From the NCBI GenBank assembly GCA_027310505.1, contig DAIDAS010000307.1:1-5164 (forward strand): a stretch of 5,164 nt of DNA. Direction: 5' to 3'. This DNA comes from a bacterium (lineage in GTDB: Bacteria > Pseudomonadota > Gammaproteobacteria > Burkholderiales > Methylophilaceae). Every line of letters begins with the position of its first letter. The first letter of the stretch is position 1. Shown one piece after another: positions 1 to 5,164 of the stretch. The notes beneath the pieces were generated by a model. That model saw only the letters and a program-made list of their open reading frames with translations. It did not search any database and had not been told where the DNA came from. A program made the position numbers and the translations under genes.

Positions 1-534
1 ATCAGGCATCTGCAGGATCGAACTCGCGTCTTCGGACGATACGGTCTGCTCGACAACCTTCTGCTCGCGGCGGAACAAATCGCTCACCAGGTTCAGCACC
101 TCATCCACCGCCTCTTGCCTGAAATGGCGTGAAAGCAGTGCGGACACATCTTCCAGCATGTGGCGGCGCTGGGCCTCCAGAATGGCCTCCGGGGTCGGGC
201 CGACAAACATCAGTTGCGTTTCGTCGCGACCGTCTTCGTGATAGCTGATCACTTCGATGGCCGTCGCATTTTCCACCAGCTTGCCGAGCGCCTGCATGCC
301 TTCTTCCAGCGCATGGAAAAAGTTGCGGCCGACTTCCAGCGTGCAGCACATTTCCAGCGTGTAGTTGCGGTCGCCGAACACAAAACCGGGCTGATCGGGC
401 TCAAGGCTCTTCAGTTCATTGAGGTGCTCGACATCGAGATAATGCAGCAGAGGTCGCAGTGCGCCTTCCACCTGGCGCTTGCCGACGCCTTCAACCAGCT
501 CGAGATAGCCGTGGACATGGACTTCCATGCGCAT
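1..534 (-). CDS. Uncharacterised protein, 3' end cut by window edge
   Basis: The reading frame is open without a stop from 534 down to base 1, giving the first 178 residues; the C-terminus lies outside the window. I do not recognise the family. The protein is soluble-looking: no signal peptide and no membrane segment. It is rich in Glu and Asp and starts MRMEVHVHGYLELVEG. Residues 1-115 alternate short beta-like stretches (EVHVHGYLEL, TAIEVISY, TQLMFVG) with helices and carry a Cys pair at 63-64. Residues about 116-160 look like a long amphipathic helical region, followed by a polar tail. The ATG at 534 is chosen over the in-frame ATG at 528 because an AAGGA ribosome site lies 6 nt upstream of it. 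It begins 32 bp after the stop of the carbonic anhydrase-like gene on the same strand, so it is probably its operon partner. Base composition matches its neighbours. That it is a real gene is fairly sure; its function is unknown. Confidence 0.8.
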   Translation of the reverse strand, partial: MRMEVHVHGYLELVEGVGKRQVEGALRPLLHYLDVEHLNELKSLEPDQPGFVFGDRNYTLEMCCTLEVGRNFFHALEEGMQALGKLVENATAIEVISYHEDGRDETQLMFVGPTPEAILEAQRRHMLEDVSALLSRHFRQEAVDEVLNLVSDLFRREQKVVEQTVSSEDASSILQMPD

Positions 535-540
535 GGAGAT

Positions 541-545
541 TCCTT
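541..545 (-). promoter_or_regulatory. Ribosome binding site that decides the start of the uncharacterised gene
   Basis: On the minus strand the sequence reads AAGGA, then 6 nt, then ATG at 534. The alternative in-frame ATG at 528 would be 12 nt away, which is too far for normal use. This supports 534 as the start and supports translation of this otherwise unrecognised gene. Confidence 0.6.
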
Positions 546-566
546 CAATTCAATATCAAGAAGGGA

Positions 567-1130
567 TTATACCCGATCAGCCCCTTGGCTGCCCGCCATG
601 TAATTGTTTTTCAAGCGAATGTAATGCTGCGCGGAGTAGGAAAAATGCGCCAGTTCCTTCTCCGTCAATGCCCGCACCCGCCGCGCGGGGCTGCCAAGAT
701 AAAGATAGCCGCTTTCCAGAATCCGTCCTTCAGGCACCAAGCTGCCGGCACCGACCAGTACGCGCGGCTGAATGACCGCCTTGTCCATCACGATGGCGCC
801 CATGCCGATCAGGCATTCGTCGCCGATGGTGCATCCATGCAGGATCACCTTGTGGCCGATGGTCACATTGCTGCCGATGGTGAGCGGAGCCCCGCCCGGA
901 TCCCAGCTCGACTTGTGGCTGACATGCAGCACGGACGCATCCTGCACATTGGTACCGGCACCGATGCGGATGCTGTTGACATCACCGCGGATCACCGTGC
1001 CCGGCCAGACGGAAGCATCGTCTCCCAGCGCCACATCGCCGATGATCAGGGCAGACTCGTGTATATAGACGTCCCGGCCCCGTTGCGGTGAAACGCCGAG
1101 ATAGGGGGTGATGTTGGGTGGATTGCACAT
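567..1130 (-). CDS. Gamma-carbonic anhydrase-like hexapeptide-repeat protein (YrdA/PaaY type)
   Basis: A 187-residue left-handed beta-helix protein of the gamma-carbonic anhydrase/LbH family, the usual length for YrdA-like members. Imperfect hexapeptide repeats (for example IGDVAL, IRIGAG, VTIGHK, CTIGDE) fill about residues 24-135, and a helical C-terminal tail covers about 154-178. The three expected zinc-binding histidines are present: His69, His93 and His98 (motif IGHKVILHGCTIG). So are the family residues Arg48, Asp50, Gln63 and Asp64, equivalent to Arg59, Asp61, Gln75 and Asp76 of the archaeal enzyme Cam. Metal binding is therefore likely. CO2 hydration is possible, but many bacterial homologues have weak or undetected activity, so the substrate is open. 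The ATG at 1130 gives a normal family N-terminus. The same frame stays open upstream to 1556, but that extension is antisense to metX and not protein-like. No Shine-Dalgarno precedes 1130. The gene is divergent from metX with a 21 bp gap and is followed by the uncharacterised gene after 32 bp. Confidence 0.93.
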   Translation of the reverse strand: MCNPPNITPYLGVSPQRGRDVYIHESALIIGDVALGDDASVWPGTVIRGDVNSIRIGAGTNVQDASVLHVSHKSSWDPGGAPLTIGSNVTIGHKVILHGCTIGDECLIGMGAIVMDKAVIQPRVLVGAGSLVPEGRILESGYLYLGSPARRVRALTEKELAHFSYSAQHYIRLKNNYMAGSQGADRV

Positions 1131-1151
1131 ACTGCGTAGTATAATCCGCGC
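1131..1151. promoter_or_regulatory. Divergent overlapping -10 elements between the carbonic anhydrase-like gene and metX
   Basis: The whole space between the two divergent start codons is 21 bp. On the plus strand, 1140-1145 is a perfect TATAAT, ending 6 nt before the metX ATG. On the minus strand, 1143-1138 reads TATACT, one mismatch from consensus, ending 7 nt before the carbonic anhydrase ATG. The hexamers share four bases and sit in an imperfect 16 bp palindrome (1134-1149, 6 of 8 base pairs symmetrical) whose axis is almost exactly midway between the two start codons. Transcription normally starts about 6-8 nt after the -10 hexamer, which would put both start points on or next to the ATGs. 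I see no good -35 at 16-18 bp spacing on either strand and no TGn extended -10, so recognition could need an activator. Promoter function is inferred. Confidence 0.6.
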
Positions 1152-2276
1152 ATGAGTGATATTTCTTCTGTCGGCATCGTTGTCCCGCAGACCGCGCACT
1201 TCAACGAGCCGCTCGCCCTGAAGTCCGGCGCGGTGCTGCCTGCCTATGACCTGGTTTATGAGACCTACGGTACGCTCAACGCCGACAAGTCCAACGCCGT
1301 CCTGATCTGTCATGCGCTCTCCGGTACGCACCACGTGGCTGGCAAATACAGCGAGAACGACAAATACCCCGGCTGGTGGGACAACATGATCGGCCCCGGC
1401 AAGCCGCTGGATACCAACCGATTCTTCGTCATCGGCGTCAACAATCTCGGAGGCTGCCACGGCTCCACCGGCCCCTCCAGCATCAACCCGGGCACAGGCA
1501 AACTGTGGGGCTCGACCTTCCCCATCGTCACGGTGGAGGACTGGGTGCAGGCACAATCACGCCTGGCAGACCAACTCGGCATCAAGACTTTCGCGGCCAT
1601 CGTCGGCGGCAGCCTCGGCGGCATGCAGGCCCTGCAGTGGACGCTGACTTTCCCCGATCGCGTCAGGAACGCACTGGTCATTGCCGCCGCACCCAACCTG
1701 ACGGCGCAGAACATGGCTTTCAACGAAGTGGCGCGTCAGGCCATCATCACCGACCCGGAGTTCCACGGCGGCGACTATTACGAACATGGCGTGGTGCCGC
1801 GCCGCGGCTTGCGTATCGCGCGCATGCTCGGCCACATCACCTATCTTTCCGATGATGCCATGGGCGACAAGTTCGGCCGCAAGCTGCGCTCAGGCGAGAT
1901 CAAATACAGTTTTGATGTCGAATTCGAGATGGAATCGTATTTGAGATACCAAGGCGACAAGTTCGCTGAATCGTTCGACGCCAACACCTATTTGCGCATG
2001 ACGCGGGCACTCGATTACTTTGACCCTGCCGCCGATTGCAACGGCGACCTGAGTACGGCGCTGGCCAAGGCCAAGGCCGATTTTCTGGTGATTTCATTCA
2101 CCAGCGACTGGCGCTTTTCCCCGGCGCGTTCGCGCGAGATCGTCAAGGCGCTGCTGGACAACGAACGGTCGGTGGCCTATGCCGAAATCACTGCCGCGCA
2201 CGGCCACGACGCCTTCCTGATGCCTGACCAGCACTATCACGACATAGTGCGCGCCTACCTGGAGAACATCGCATGA
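1152..2276 (+). CDS. metX: Homoserine O-acyltransferase MetX (acetyl- or succinyl-CoA dependent)
   Basis: A 374-residue cytoplasmic alpha/beta-hydrolase-fold enzyme that activates the hydroxyl of homoserine by acylation, the first committed step of methionine synthesis. The N-terminal strands carry CHALSG (53-58) and NLGGCHGSTGP (98-108). The nucleophile elbow is GGSLGGMQ (152-159) with Ser154. The other triad members are Asp319 in TSDWRFSP and His352 in HGHDAFL. A helical lid covers about 184-300. Length and motifs are complete. Family knowledge: many proteobacterial MetX enzymes use succinyl-CoA rather than acetyl-CoA, and betaproteobacterial members with a TSDWRFSP-like segment are, from memory, usually annotated as succinyltransferases; the sequence alone does not settle this. 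The start at 1152 fits the family N-terminus (VGIVVPQTAHFNEPL follows), but no Shine-Dalgarno precedes it; a TATAAT lies 6 nt upstream, so the mRNA may be leaderless. The stop overlaps the metW start. Confidence 0.97.
   Translation: MSDISSVGIVVPQTAHFNEPLALKSGAVLPAYDLVYETYGTLNADKSNAVLICHALSGTHHVAGKYSENDKYPGWWDNMIGPGKPLDTNRFFVIGVNNLGGCHGSTGPSSINPGTGKLWGSTFPIVTVEDWVQAQSRLADQLGIKTFAAIVGGSLGGMQALQWTLTFPDRVRNALVIAAAPNLTAQNMAFNEVARQAIITDPEFHGGDYYEHGVVPRRGLRIARMLGHITYLSDDAMGDKFGRKLRSGEIKYSFDVEFEMESYLRYQGDKFAESFDANTYLRMTRALDYFDPAADCNGDLSTALAKAKADFLVISFTSDWRFSPARSREIVKALLDNERSVAYAEITAAHGHDAFLMPDQHYHDIVRAYLENIA
2261..2264 (+). promoter_or_regulatory. Ribosome binding site of metW inside the end of metX
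   Basis: GGAG lies 8 nt before the metW ATG at 2273, within the last codons of metX. Together with the ATGA overlap it supports translational coupling of metW to metX and fixes the metW start. Confidence 0.6.
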
Positions 2277-2917
2277 CCCACGTTCCTGTCCAGGCCCATG
2301 CCCGCTTCGCCGAAACCGCCGTCGAACGCAGCGACTTCGCCGCCATCGCACGCTGGATCACGCCCGGCTCCCGCGTGCTCGACCTGGGGTGCGGCGATGG
2401 AAGCCTGCTGGGCTATCTGCGGGATACGCTCAACGTACGCGGCTATGGCATCGAAAAAGACGACGCCAATGTGCTCGCCTGCGTGAAAAACGGCATTGAC
2501 GTCATCCAGATGAACCTTGAGGACGGCCTCGCCGGCTTCGATTCGCTCTCGTTCGACTACGTCATCCTGTCGCAGACCCTGCAAGCCATGCACCACACCG
2601 AACAGGTCGTGCGGGAGATGCTGCGCGTCGGCAAGCAGGGCATCGTCACCTTCCCCAACTTCGGTTACTGGCGCCATCGCTGGAGCCTGCTCACCGGACG
2701 CATGCCGATGTCGAAAAGCCTGCCGTACCAGTGGTACAACACGCCCAACATCCACCTGTGCACACTCAATGATTTTGAGGAATTCTGTGCCGGACTGGAG
2801 GTACGTATTACCCAGCGGCTGGTCATGACCAACGGCGACGAGGTAGCGGTATTGCCCAACTTGCTAGGCAGTCTGGCGATCTACCGTTTCGAGAAATCCT
2901 GGCCGATCTCGACCTGA
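2273..2917 (+). CDS. metW: MetW, methyltransferase-fold partner of MetX in methionine biosynthesis
   Basis: A 214-residue cytoplasmic protein with the class I SAM-dependent methyltransferase fold. Motif I is VLDLGCGDGS (35-44). An acidic residue at the end of strand 2 (Glu61 in GIEKDD) would contact the SAM ribose. Strand 4 is FDYVILSQTLQAM (94-106). The family signature region runs from TFPNFGYW (126-133) through GRMPMSKSLPYQWYNTPNIH (142-161). No methyl acceptor is established for the family. In pseudomonads both metX and metW are reported to be needed for methionine synthesis, and the constant metX-metW pairing suggests MetW acts with or on MetX. The ATG at 2273 overlaps the metX stop as ATGA, so the genes are almost surely co-transcribed and translationally coupled. 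The N-terminal leader before the fold (about 20 residues) appears slightly longer than in typical MetW. It ends 12 bp from the converging membrane-protein gene. Confidence 0.95.
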   Translation: MTHVPVQAHARFAETAVERSDFAAIARWITPGSRVLDLGCGDGSLLGYLRDTLNVRGYGIEKDDANVLACVKNGIDVIQMNLEDGLAGFDSLSFDYVILSQTLQAMHHTEQVVREMLRVGKQGIVTFPNFGYWRHRWSLLTGRMPMSKSLPYQWYNTPNIHLCTLNDFEEFCAGLEVRITQRLVMTNGDEVAVLPNLLGSLAIYRFEKSWPIST

Positions 2918-2929
2918 GCGACATGCTGC

Positions 2930-3595
2930 CTAGAACAACAATCGAGCCAGCCCAATCGCCCCAAACCCAAGCACAAGCAGCCCGCTGACCCTGCGCACCC
3001 ACAGGTTCTGCAGAAATCTCTTCAGCCGAACCGCTGCCAGCCCCATGGCCAGCAGCGTAGGCAGCGTGCCAAGGCCGAACGCCAGCATCAGCATACCGCC
3101 ATGCAGCGCGCTGCCCGTCGCCATCGCAGCAACCAATACCGAATACACCAGACCGCACGGCAGCCAGCCCCACACCAGCCCCAGCGCAATCGCCTGTGGC
3201 GTGGAACGCAGTGGCAGCAGTTTTTTCGAGAGCGGCTGCAGGCGCTTCCATAACGCACCACCGGCACGTTCAAGCACCAGCACGCCCTGCCACCAACCCG
3301 CGAGATAGAGGCCCAACACCACCAGCATCAAGCTGGCCAGTGCATAGAGGATTTTTTCCACAGGCAGCACATGATCGAGAAAGAAACCTGAGGCCCCGAT
3401 TAATCCTGCCAGCACCCCCGCCATGGTGTAACTGGCAATGCGCCCGGTGTTGTAAGCAAACAGAAACGGCAACTGCGGCCGCTGGCCGGGTAGGGTAATC
3501 GTCGCTGCGCCGACGATGCCGCCGCACATGCCGACACAATGGCCGCCGCCAAGCAGGCCGACGAGGAAAGCGGAAATCAGGCTGAGTTCAGGCAT
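2930..3595 (-). CDS. Sulfite exporter TauE/SafE-like, DsbD_2-family inner-membrane protein
   Basis: A 221-residue integral membrane protein with about six predicted helices (near 5-33, 46-66, 82-100, 134-158, 164-188 and 202-219). A basic cytoplasmic loop lies between helices 3 and 4 (WKRLQPLSKKLLPLR). Two family motifs are intact: GGGHCVGMCGG (16-26, Cys20 and Cys24) in helix 1 and GWLPCGLVYS (143-152, Cys147) in helix 4. This pattern matches the DsbD_2/UreH-like group, often found beside cytochrome cbb3 oxidase assembly genes and linked to thiol or metal transfer across the inner membrane. None of those partners is in the window, so the role here is open. I chose the ATG at 3595 because MPELSLISAFLVGLLGG fits the family N-terminus. 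A GTG at 3616 would add seven residues (MLCHNAA), and neither start has a clear Shine-Dalgarno. It is tail to tail with metW (12 bp) and divergent from ampG (47 bp). Confidence 0.88.
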   Translation of the reverse strand: MPELSLISAFLVGLLGGGHCVGMCGGIVGAATITLPGQRPQLPFLFAYNTGRIASYTMAGVLAGLIGASGFFLDHVLPVEKILYALASLMLVVLGLYLAGWWQGVLVLERAGGALWKRLQPLSKKLLPLRSTPQAIALGLVWGWLPCGLVYSVLVAAMATGSALHGGMLMLAFGLGTLPTLLAMGLAAVRLKRFLQNLWVRRVSGLLVLGFGAIGLARLLF

Positions 3596-3630
3596 GGCGG
3601 CATTGTGGCACAGCACATGGGTTTTCGGGT

Positions 3631-3636
3631 AAGGTG
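3631..3636 (+). promoter_or_regulatory. Ribosome binding site that decides the ampG start
   Basis: AAGGTG lies 6 nt before the ATG at 3643. An in-frame GTG start at 3634 would sit inside this site and have no ribosome site of its own, so 3643 is the better start. Confidence 0.6.
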
Positions 3637-3642
3637 TCGCCC

Positions 3643-4953
3643 ATGACGAATACTGATTGGAAATCCGCGCTGTTCAACAAGCGCATGCTTATCTGCATCT
3701 TCACCGGATTTTCCTCAGGCCTGCCGCTCTACATCCTGATCAGCCTGTTGCCCGCCTGGCTGCGTTCGGAACATGTAGACCTGAAATCCATCGGGCTGTT
3801 CGCGCTGATCCAGTTGCCGTTTACCTGGAAATTCCTGTGGGCGCCGCTGTTCGACCGCTACATCCCGCCCCTTGGCCGCCGACGCGGCTGGCTGCTGATT
3901 TCGCAAATCGCGTTGCTGGTTTCCATTCCCGCCTTCGGCCTGCTGCATCCCGCGCTCGATCTGTGGACAATCGCCTACCTGGCTGGCGTCGTCGCCTTTT
4001 TCAGCGCATCACAGGACATCGTGCTCGATGCCTACCGACGCGAACTGCTGCTGGATAGCGAACTGGGGCTGGGCAACGCGATACACGTCAACGCCTACAA
4101 GATCGCCGGCCTCGTGCCGGGTTCCTTATCGCTGATCCTGGCCGATCACCTGCCGTGGAACGCGGTATTCATGATCACCACGCTCTTCATGCTGCCGGGG
4201 CTGGCGATGACGCTGCTCGTACATGAGCCCTTATTGAAAGCGGGCGCGCCCAGAACACTACGGCAAGCCGTGTTGGAACCCTTCCACGAATTCATCACCC
4301 GTAGCGGCTGGAATTCCGCGCTGCTGGTGCTGGCCTTCATCTTTTTCTACAAACTGGGCGACAGCATGGCCACCGCGCTAGCCACGCCGTTCTATCTCGA
4401 CATGGGCTTTACCAAAACCCAGATCGGGCTGGTGGCGAAAAATGCCGGATTGTGGCCCAGCGTCATCGGGGGGTTGCTGGGTGGGGCATGGATGCTGCGC
4501 CTGGGCATCAACCGCGCGCTGTGGCTGTTCGGCGTCATGCAGATGGTCGCGATTCTGGGTTTTGCCTGGCTGGCATGGCTGGGGCGCCATGAAGTACCCG
4601 GCGCAGCAGAGCTGACCCAGCTAGCCATTGTGATCGGCATCGAAGCCTTCGGCGTCGGGCTGGGCACAGCCGCTTTCGTCGCCTTCATCGCCAAAACCAC
4701 GCACCCGCTCTATACCGCGACGCAGTTCGCACTATTCACCAGCCTTGCCGCCGTACCCCGCACTTTCGCCAACGCTGGGGCGGGGTGCCTGGTGGAGGAT
4801 GGCGCCCTGAAACTGGCCAGTTGGCTACCAGCCATTCCATGCGCAGGCATGGGCTGGACGAAATTCATGATGCTGTGCTTTCTGCTGGCAGTGCCGGGAA
4901 TGTTGCTGCTGCTCAAGGTCGCTCCCTGGAACGGCAGGCAGAAATCGCTTTAA
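3643..4953 (+). CDS. ampG: AmpG-type muropeptide permease (MFS transporter)
   Basis: A 436-residue inner-membrane carrier of the major facilitator superfamily with about 12 hydrophobic helices. AmpG imports GlcNAc-anhydroMurNAc-peptides released during cell-wall turnover, driven by proton motive force, for murein recycling; in some bacteria this also feeds the signal for AmpC beta-lactamase induction. AmpG-type motifs seen here are GFSSGLPLYIL (22-32), WAPLFDRY (66-73) followed by LGRRRGW (77-83) in the loop between helices 2 and 3, and SQDIVLDAYRRELL (123-136). A second-half segment, TATQFALFTSLAAVPR, is also typical. It is shorter than E. coli AmpG (491 residues, 14 helices) and close to the shorter betaproteobacterial form. 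The start at 3643 is set by an AAGGTG site. No clear promoter is visible in the 47 bp gap it shares with the divergent membrane-protein gene. AmpG commonly lies near metXW in betaproteobacteria; here an opposite-strand gene separates them. Other MFS substrates cannot be strictly excluded. Confidence 0.9.
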   Translation: MTNTDWKSALFNKRMLICIFTGFSSGLPLYILISLLPAWLRSEHVDLKSIGLFALIQLPFTWKFLWAPLFDRYIPPLGRRRGWLLISQIALLVSIPAFGLLHPALDLWTIAYLAGVVAFFSASQDIVLDAYRRELLLDSELGLGNAIHVNAYKIAGLVPGSLSLILADHLPWNAVFMITTLFMLPGLAMTLLVHEPLLKAGAPRTLRQAVLEPFHEFITRSGWNSALLVLAFIFFYKLGDSMATALATPFYLDMGFTKTQIGLVAKNAGLWPSVIGGLLGGAWMLRLGINRALWLFGVMQMVAILGFAWLAWLGRHEVPGAAELTQLAIVIGIEAFGVGLGTAAFVAFIAKTTHPLYTATQFALFTSLAAVPRTFANAGAGCLVEDGALKLASWLPAIPCAGMGWTKFMMLCFLLAVPGMLLLLKVAPWNGRQKSL

Positions 4954-5017
4954 GGCCGTTGTACCGCGCGGTCGCCGATGGCAATATGCGCTTTTGCAAA
5001 AATTTGGGGAAACTCGC
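4954..5017. other. Intergenic spacer after ampG
   Basis: This 64 bp spacer holds two short perfect palindromes, ACCGCGCGGT (4963-4972) and TTTTGCAAAA (4992-5001), and the ribosome site of the next gene. I see no stem-loop followed by a T run, so no intrinsic terminator. TTGTAC (4959-4964) and CAATAT (4982-4987) are 17 bp apart but each matches the promoter consensus at only three positions. The downstream gene may be read through from ampG or have a weak promoter here. Confidence 0.4.
5006..5010 (+). promoter_or_regulatory. Ribosome binding site of the lipoprotein gene
   Basis: GGGGA is followed by 7 nt and the GTG at 5018. It supports this GTG as a real start codon although no ATG is available nearby in frame. 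Confidence 0.5.
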
Positions 5018-5164
5018 GTGAACAACAGATTCATCCGCGCCACGGCACTGGCCTTCGCCAGCCTGACACTGTTCCTGCTTTCGGGATGCAGCAGCGTCAG
5101 CGTTGACAAGCTCTGGCCATTCGATGGCAAATCCGCCCCGCCACAGGCCCGCACCCTATCCAAC
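5018..5164 (+). CDS. Lipoprotein precursor, 3' end cut by window edge
   Basis: The frame is open from the GTG at 5018 to the last base, giving 49 residues. The N-terminus is a classic lipoprotein signal: Arg4 and Arg7 in a short basic region, a hydrophobic stretch at about 8-21 (ATALAFASLTLFLL), and the lipobox LSGC with Cys24 as the lipidation site. Serines follow at +2 and +3, and there is no Asp at +2, so the Lol rule predicts outer-membrane sorting. The visible mature part (SSVSVDKLWPFDGKSAPPQ) is a flexible, Pro-rich linker too short to identify a domain. Small envelope proteins of several families, including lysozyme-inhibitor-like and BamB-like lipoproteins, begin like this, so no name is given. 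It follows ampG by 64 bp on the same strand. An envelope role fits murein recycling, but co-transcription is only a possibility. Confidence 0.75.
   Translation, partial: MNNRFIRATALAFASLTLFLLSGCSSVSVDKLWPFDGKSAPPQARTLSN

Noticed and set aside
459..1091. Long plus-strand open frame opposite the carbonic anhydrase-like gene.
   Set aside because: It is antisense to two well-supported genes, has a His/Arg/Ala-rich shadow composition and no domain character.
1080..1151. SAM-II or other SAM riboswitch ahead of metX.
   Set aside because: The space is taken up by the divergent coding region, and I see no matching pseudoknot or conserved stem pattern.
1131..1556. Upstream extension of the carbonic anhydrase reading frame to 329 residues on the minus strand.
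   Set aside because: The extra 142 residues lie antisense to metX, contain no hexapeptide repeats and look like a GC-rich shadow frame; the family N-terminus starts at 1130.
2255..2755. Minus-strand open frame of 166 codons across metW.
   Set aside because: It lies fully antisense to the clear MetW coding region with no ribosome site or recognisable motif.
3596..3616. GTG at 3616 as the start of the DsbD_2-like protein.
   Set aside because: It adds MLCHNAA before a normal family N-terminus and has no ribosome site. The ATG at 3595 also lacks a good site, so the choice rests on family length.
4959..4987. TTGTAC and CAATAT at 17 bp spacing as a promoter for the lipoprotein gene.
   Set aside because: Each hexamer matches consensus at only three of six positions, too weak to call.
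4992..5001. TTTTGCAAAA palindrome as a terminator or operator.
   Set aside because: It is only 10 bp, AT-rich, has no loop or GC stem, and there is a single copy; such short palindromes are expected by chance.

Overview
The window looks like ordinary housekeeping chromosome from a GC-rich (roughly 60% by eye) betaproteobacterium. The basis is the metX-metW pair with ampG nearby, an arrangement I know from that class, together with betaproteobacterial-looking MetX, MetW and AmpG sequences. A Nitrosomonadales/Gallionellales-type host is my guess, not something the sequence proves. I see no phage, insertion sequence, CRISPR array, tRNA or rRNA.

Left part (1-1130, minus strand): a gamma-class carbonic anhydrase-like hexapeptide protein (1130-567) is followed after 32 bp by an uncharacterised gene (534 to beyond the left edge). 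The two probably form one transcription unit. Middle (1152-2917, plus strand): metX and metW overlap by ATGA and encode the homoserine acylation step of methionine synthesis and its partner protein. The carbonic anhydrase-like gene and metX start back to back with only 21 bp between their start codons. That gap contains a near-palindromic double -10 element: TATAAT reading right and TATACT reading left. Each lies 6-7 nt from its start codon, neither gene has a Shine-Dalgarno sequence, and so both transcripts may be leaderless. This is the most interesting feature of the window.

Right part: a six-helix membrane protein of the DsbD_2/TauE-like family (3595-2930, minus strand) lies tail to tail with metW. 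It is divergent from ampG (3643-4953, plus strand), which encodes a muropeptide permease for cell-wall recycling. After 64 bp a GTG-started lipoprotein precursor begins at 5018 and runs off the right edge.

The genes do not form one pathway. Methionine synthesis (metXW), bicarbonate/CO2 or metal-linked chemistry (the gamma-CA homologue), thiol/metal membrane transport (the DsbD_2-like protein) and murein recycling (ampG) are neighbours. Only metX-metW, and probably the carbonic anhydrase-like gene with its follower, look co-transcribed. I found no convincing sign of a wholly new system.
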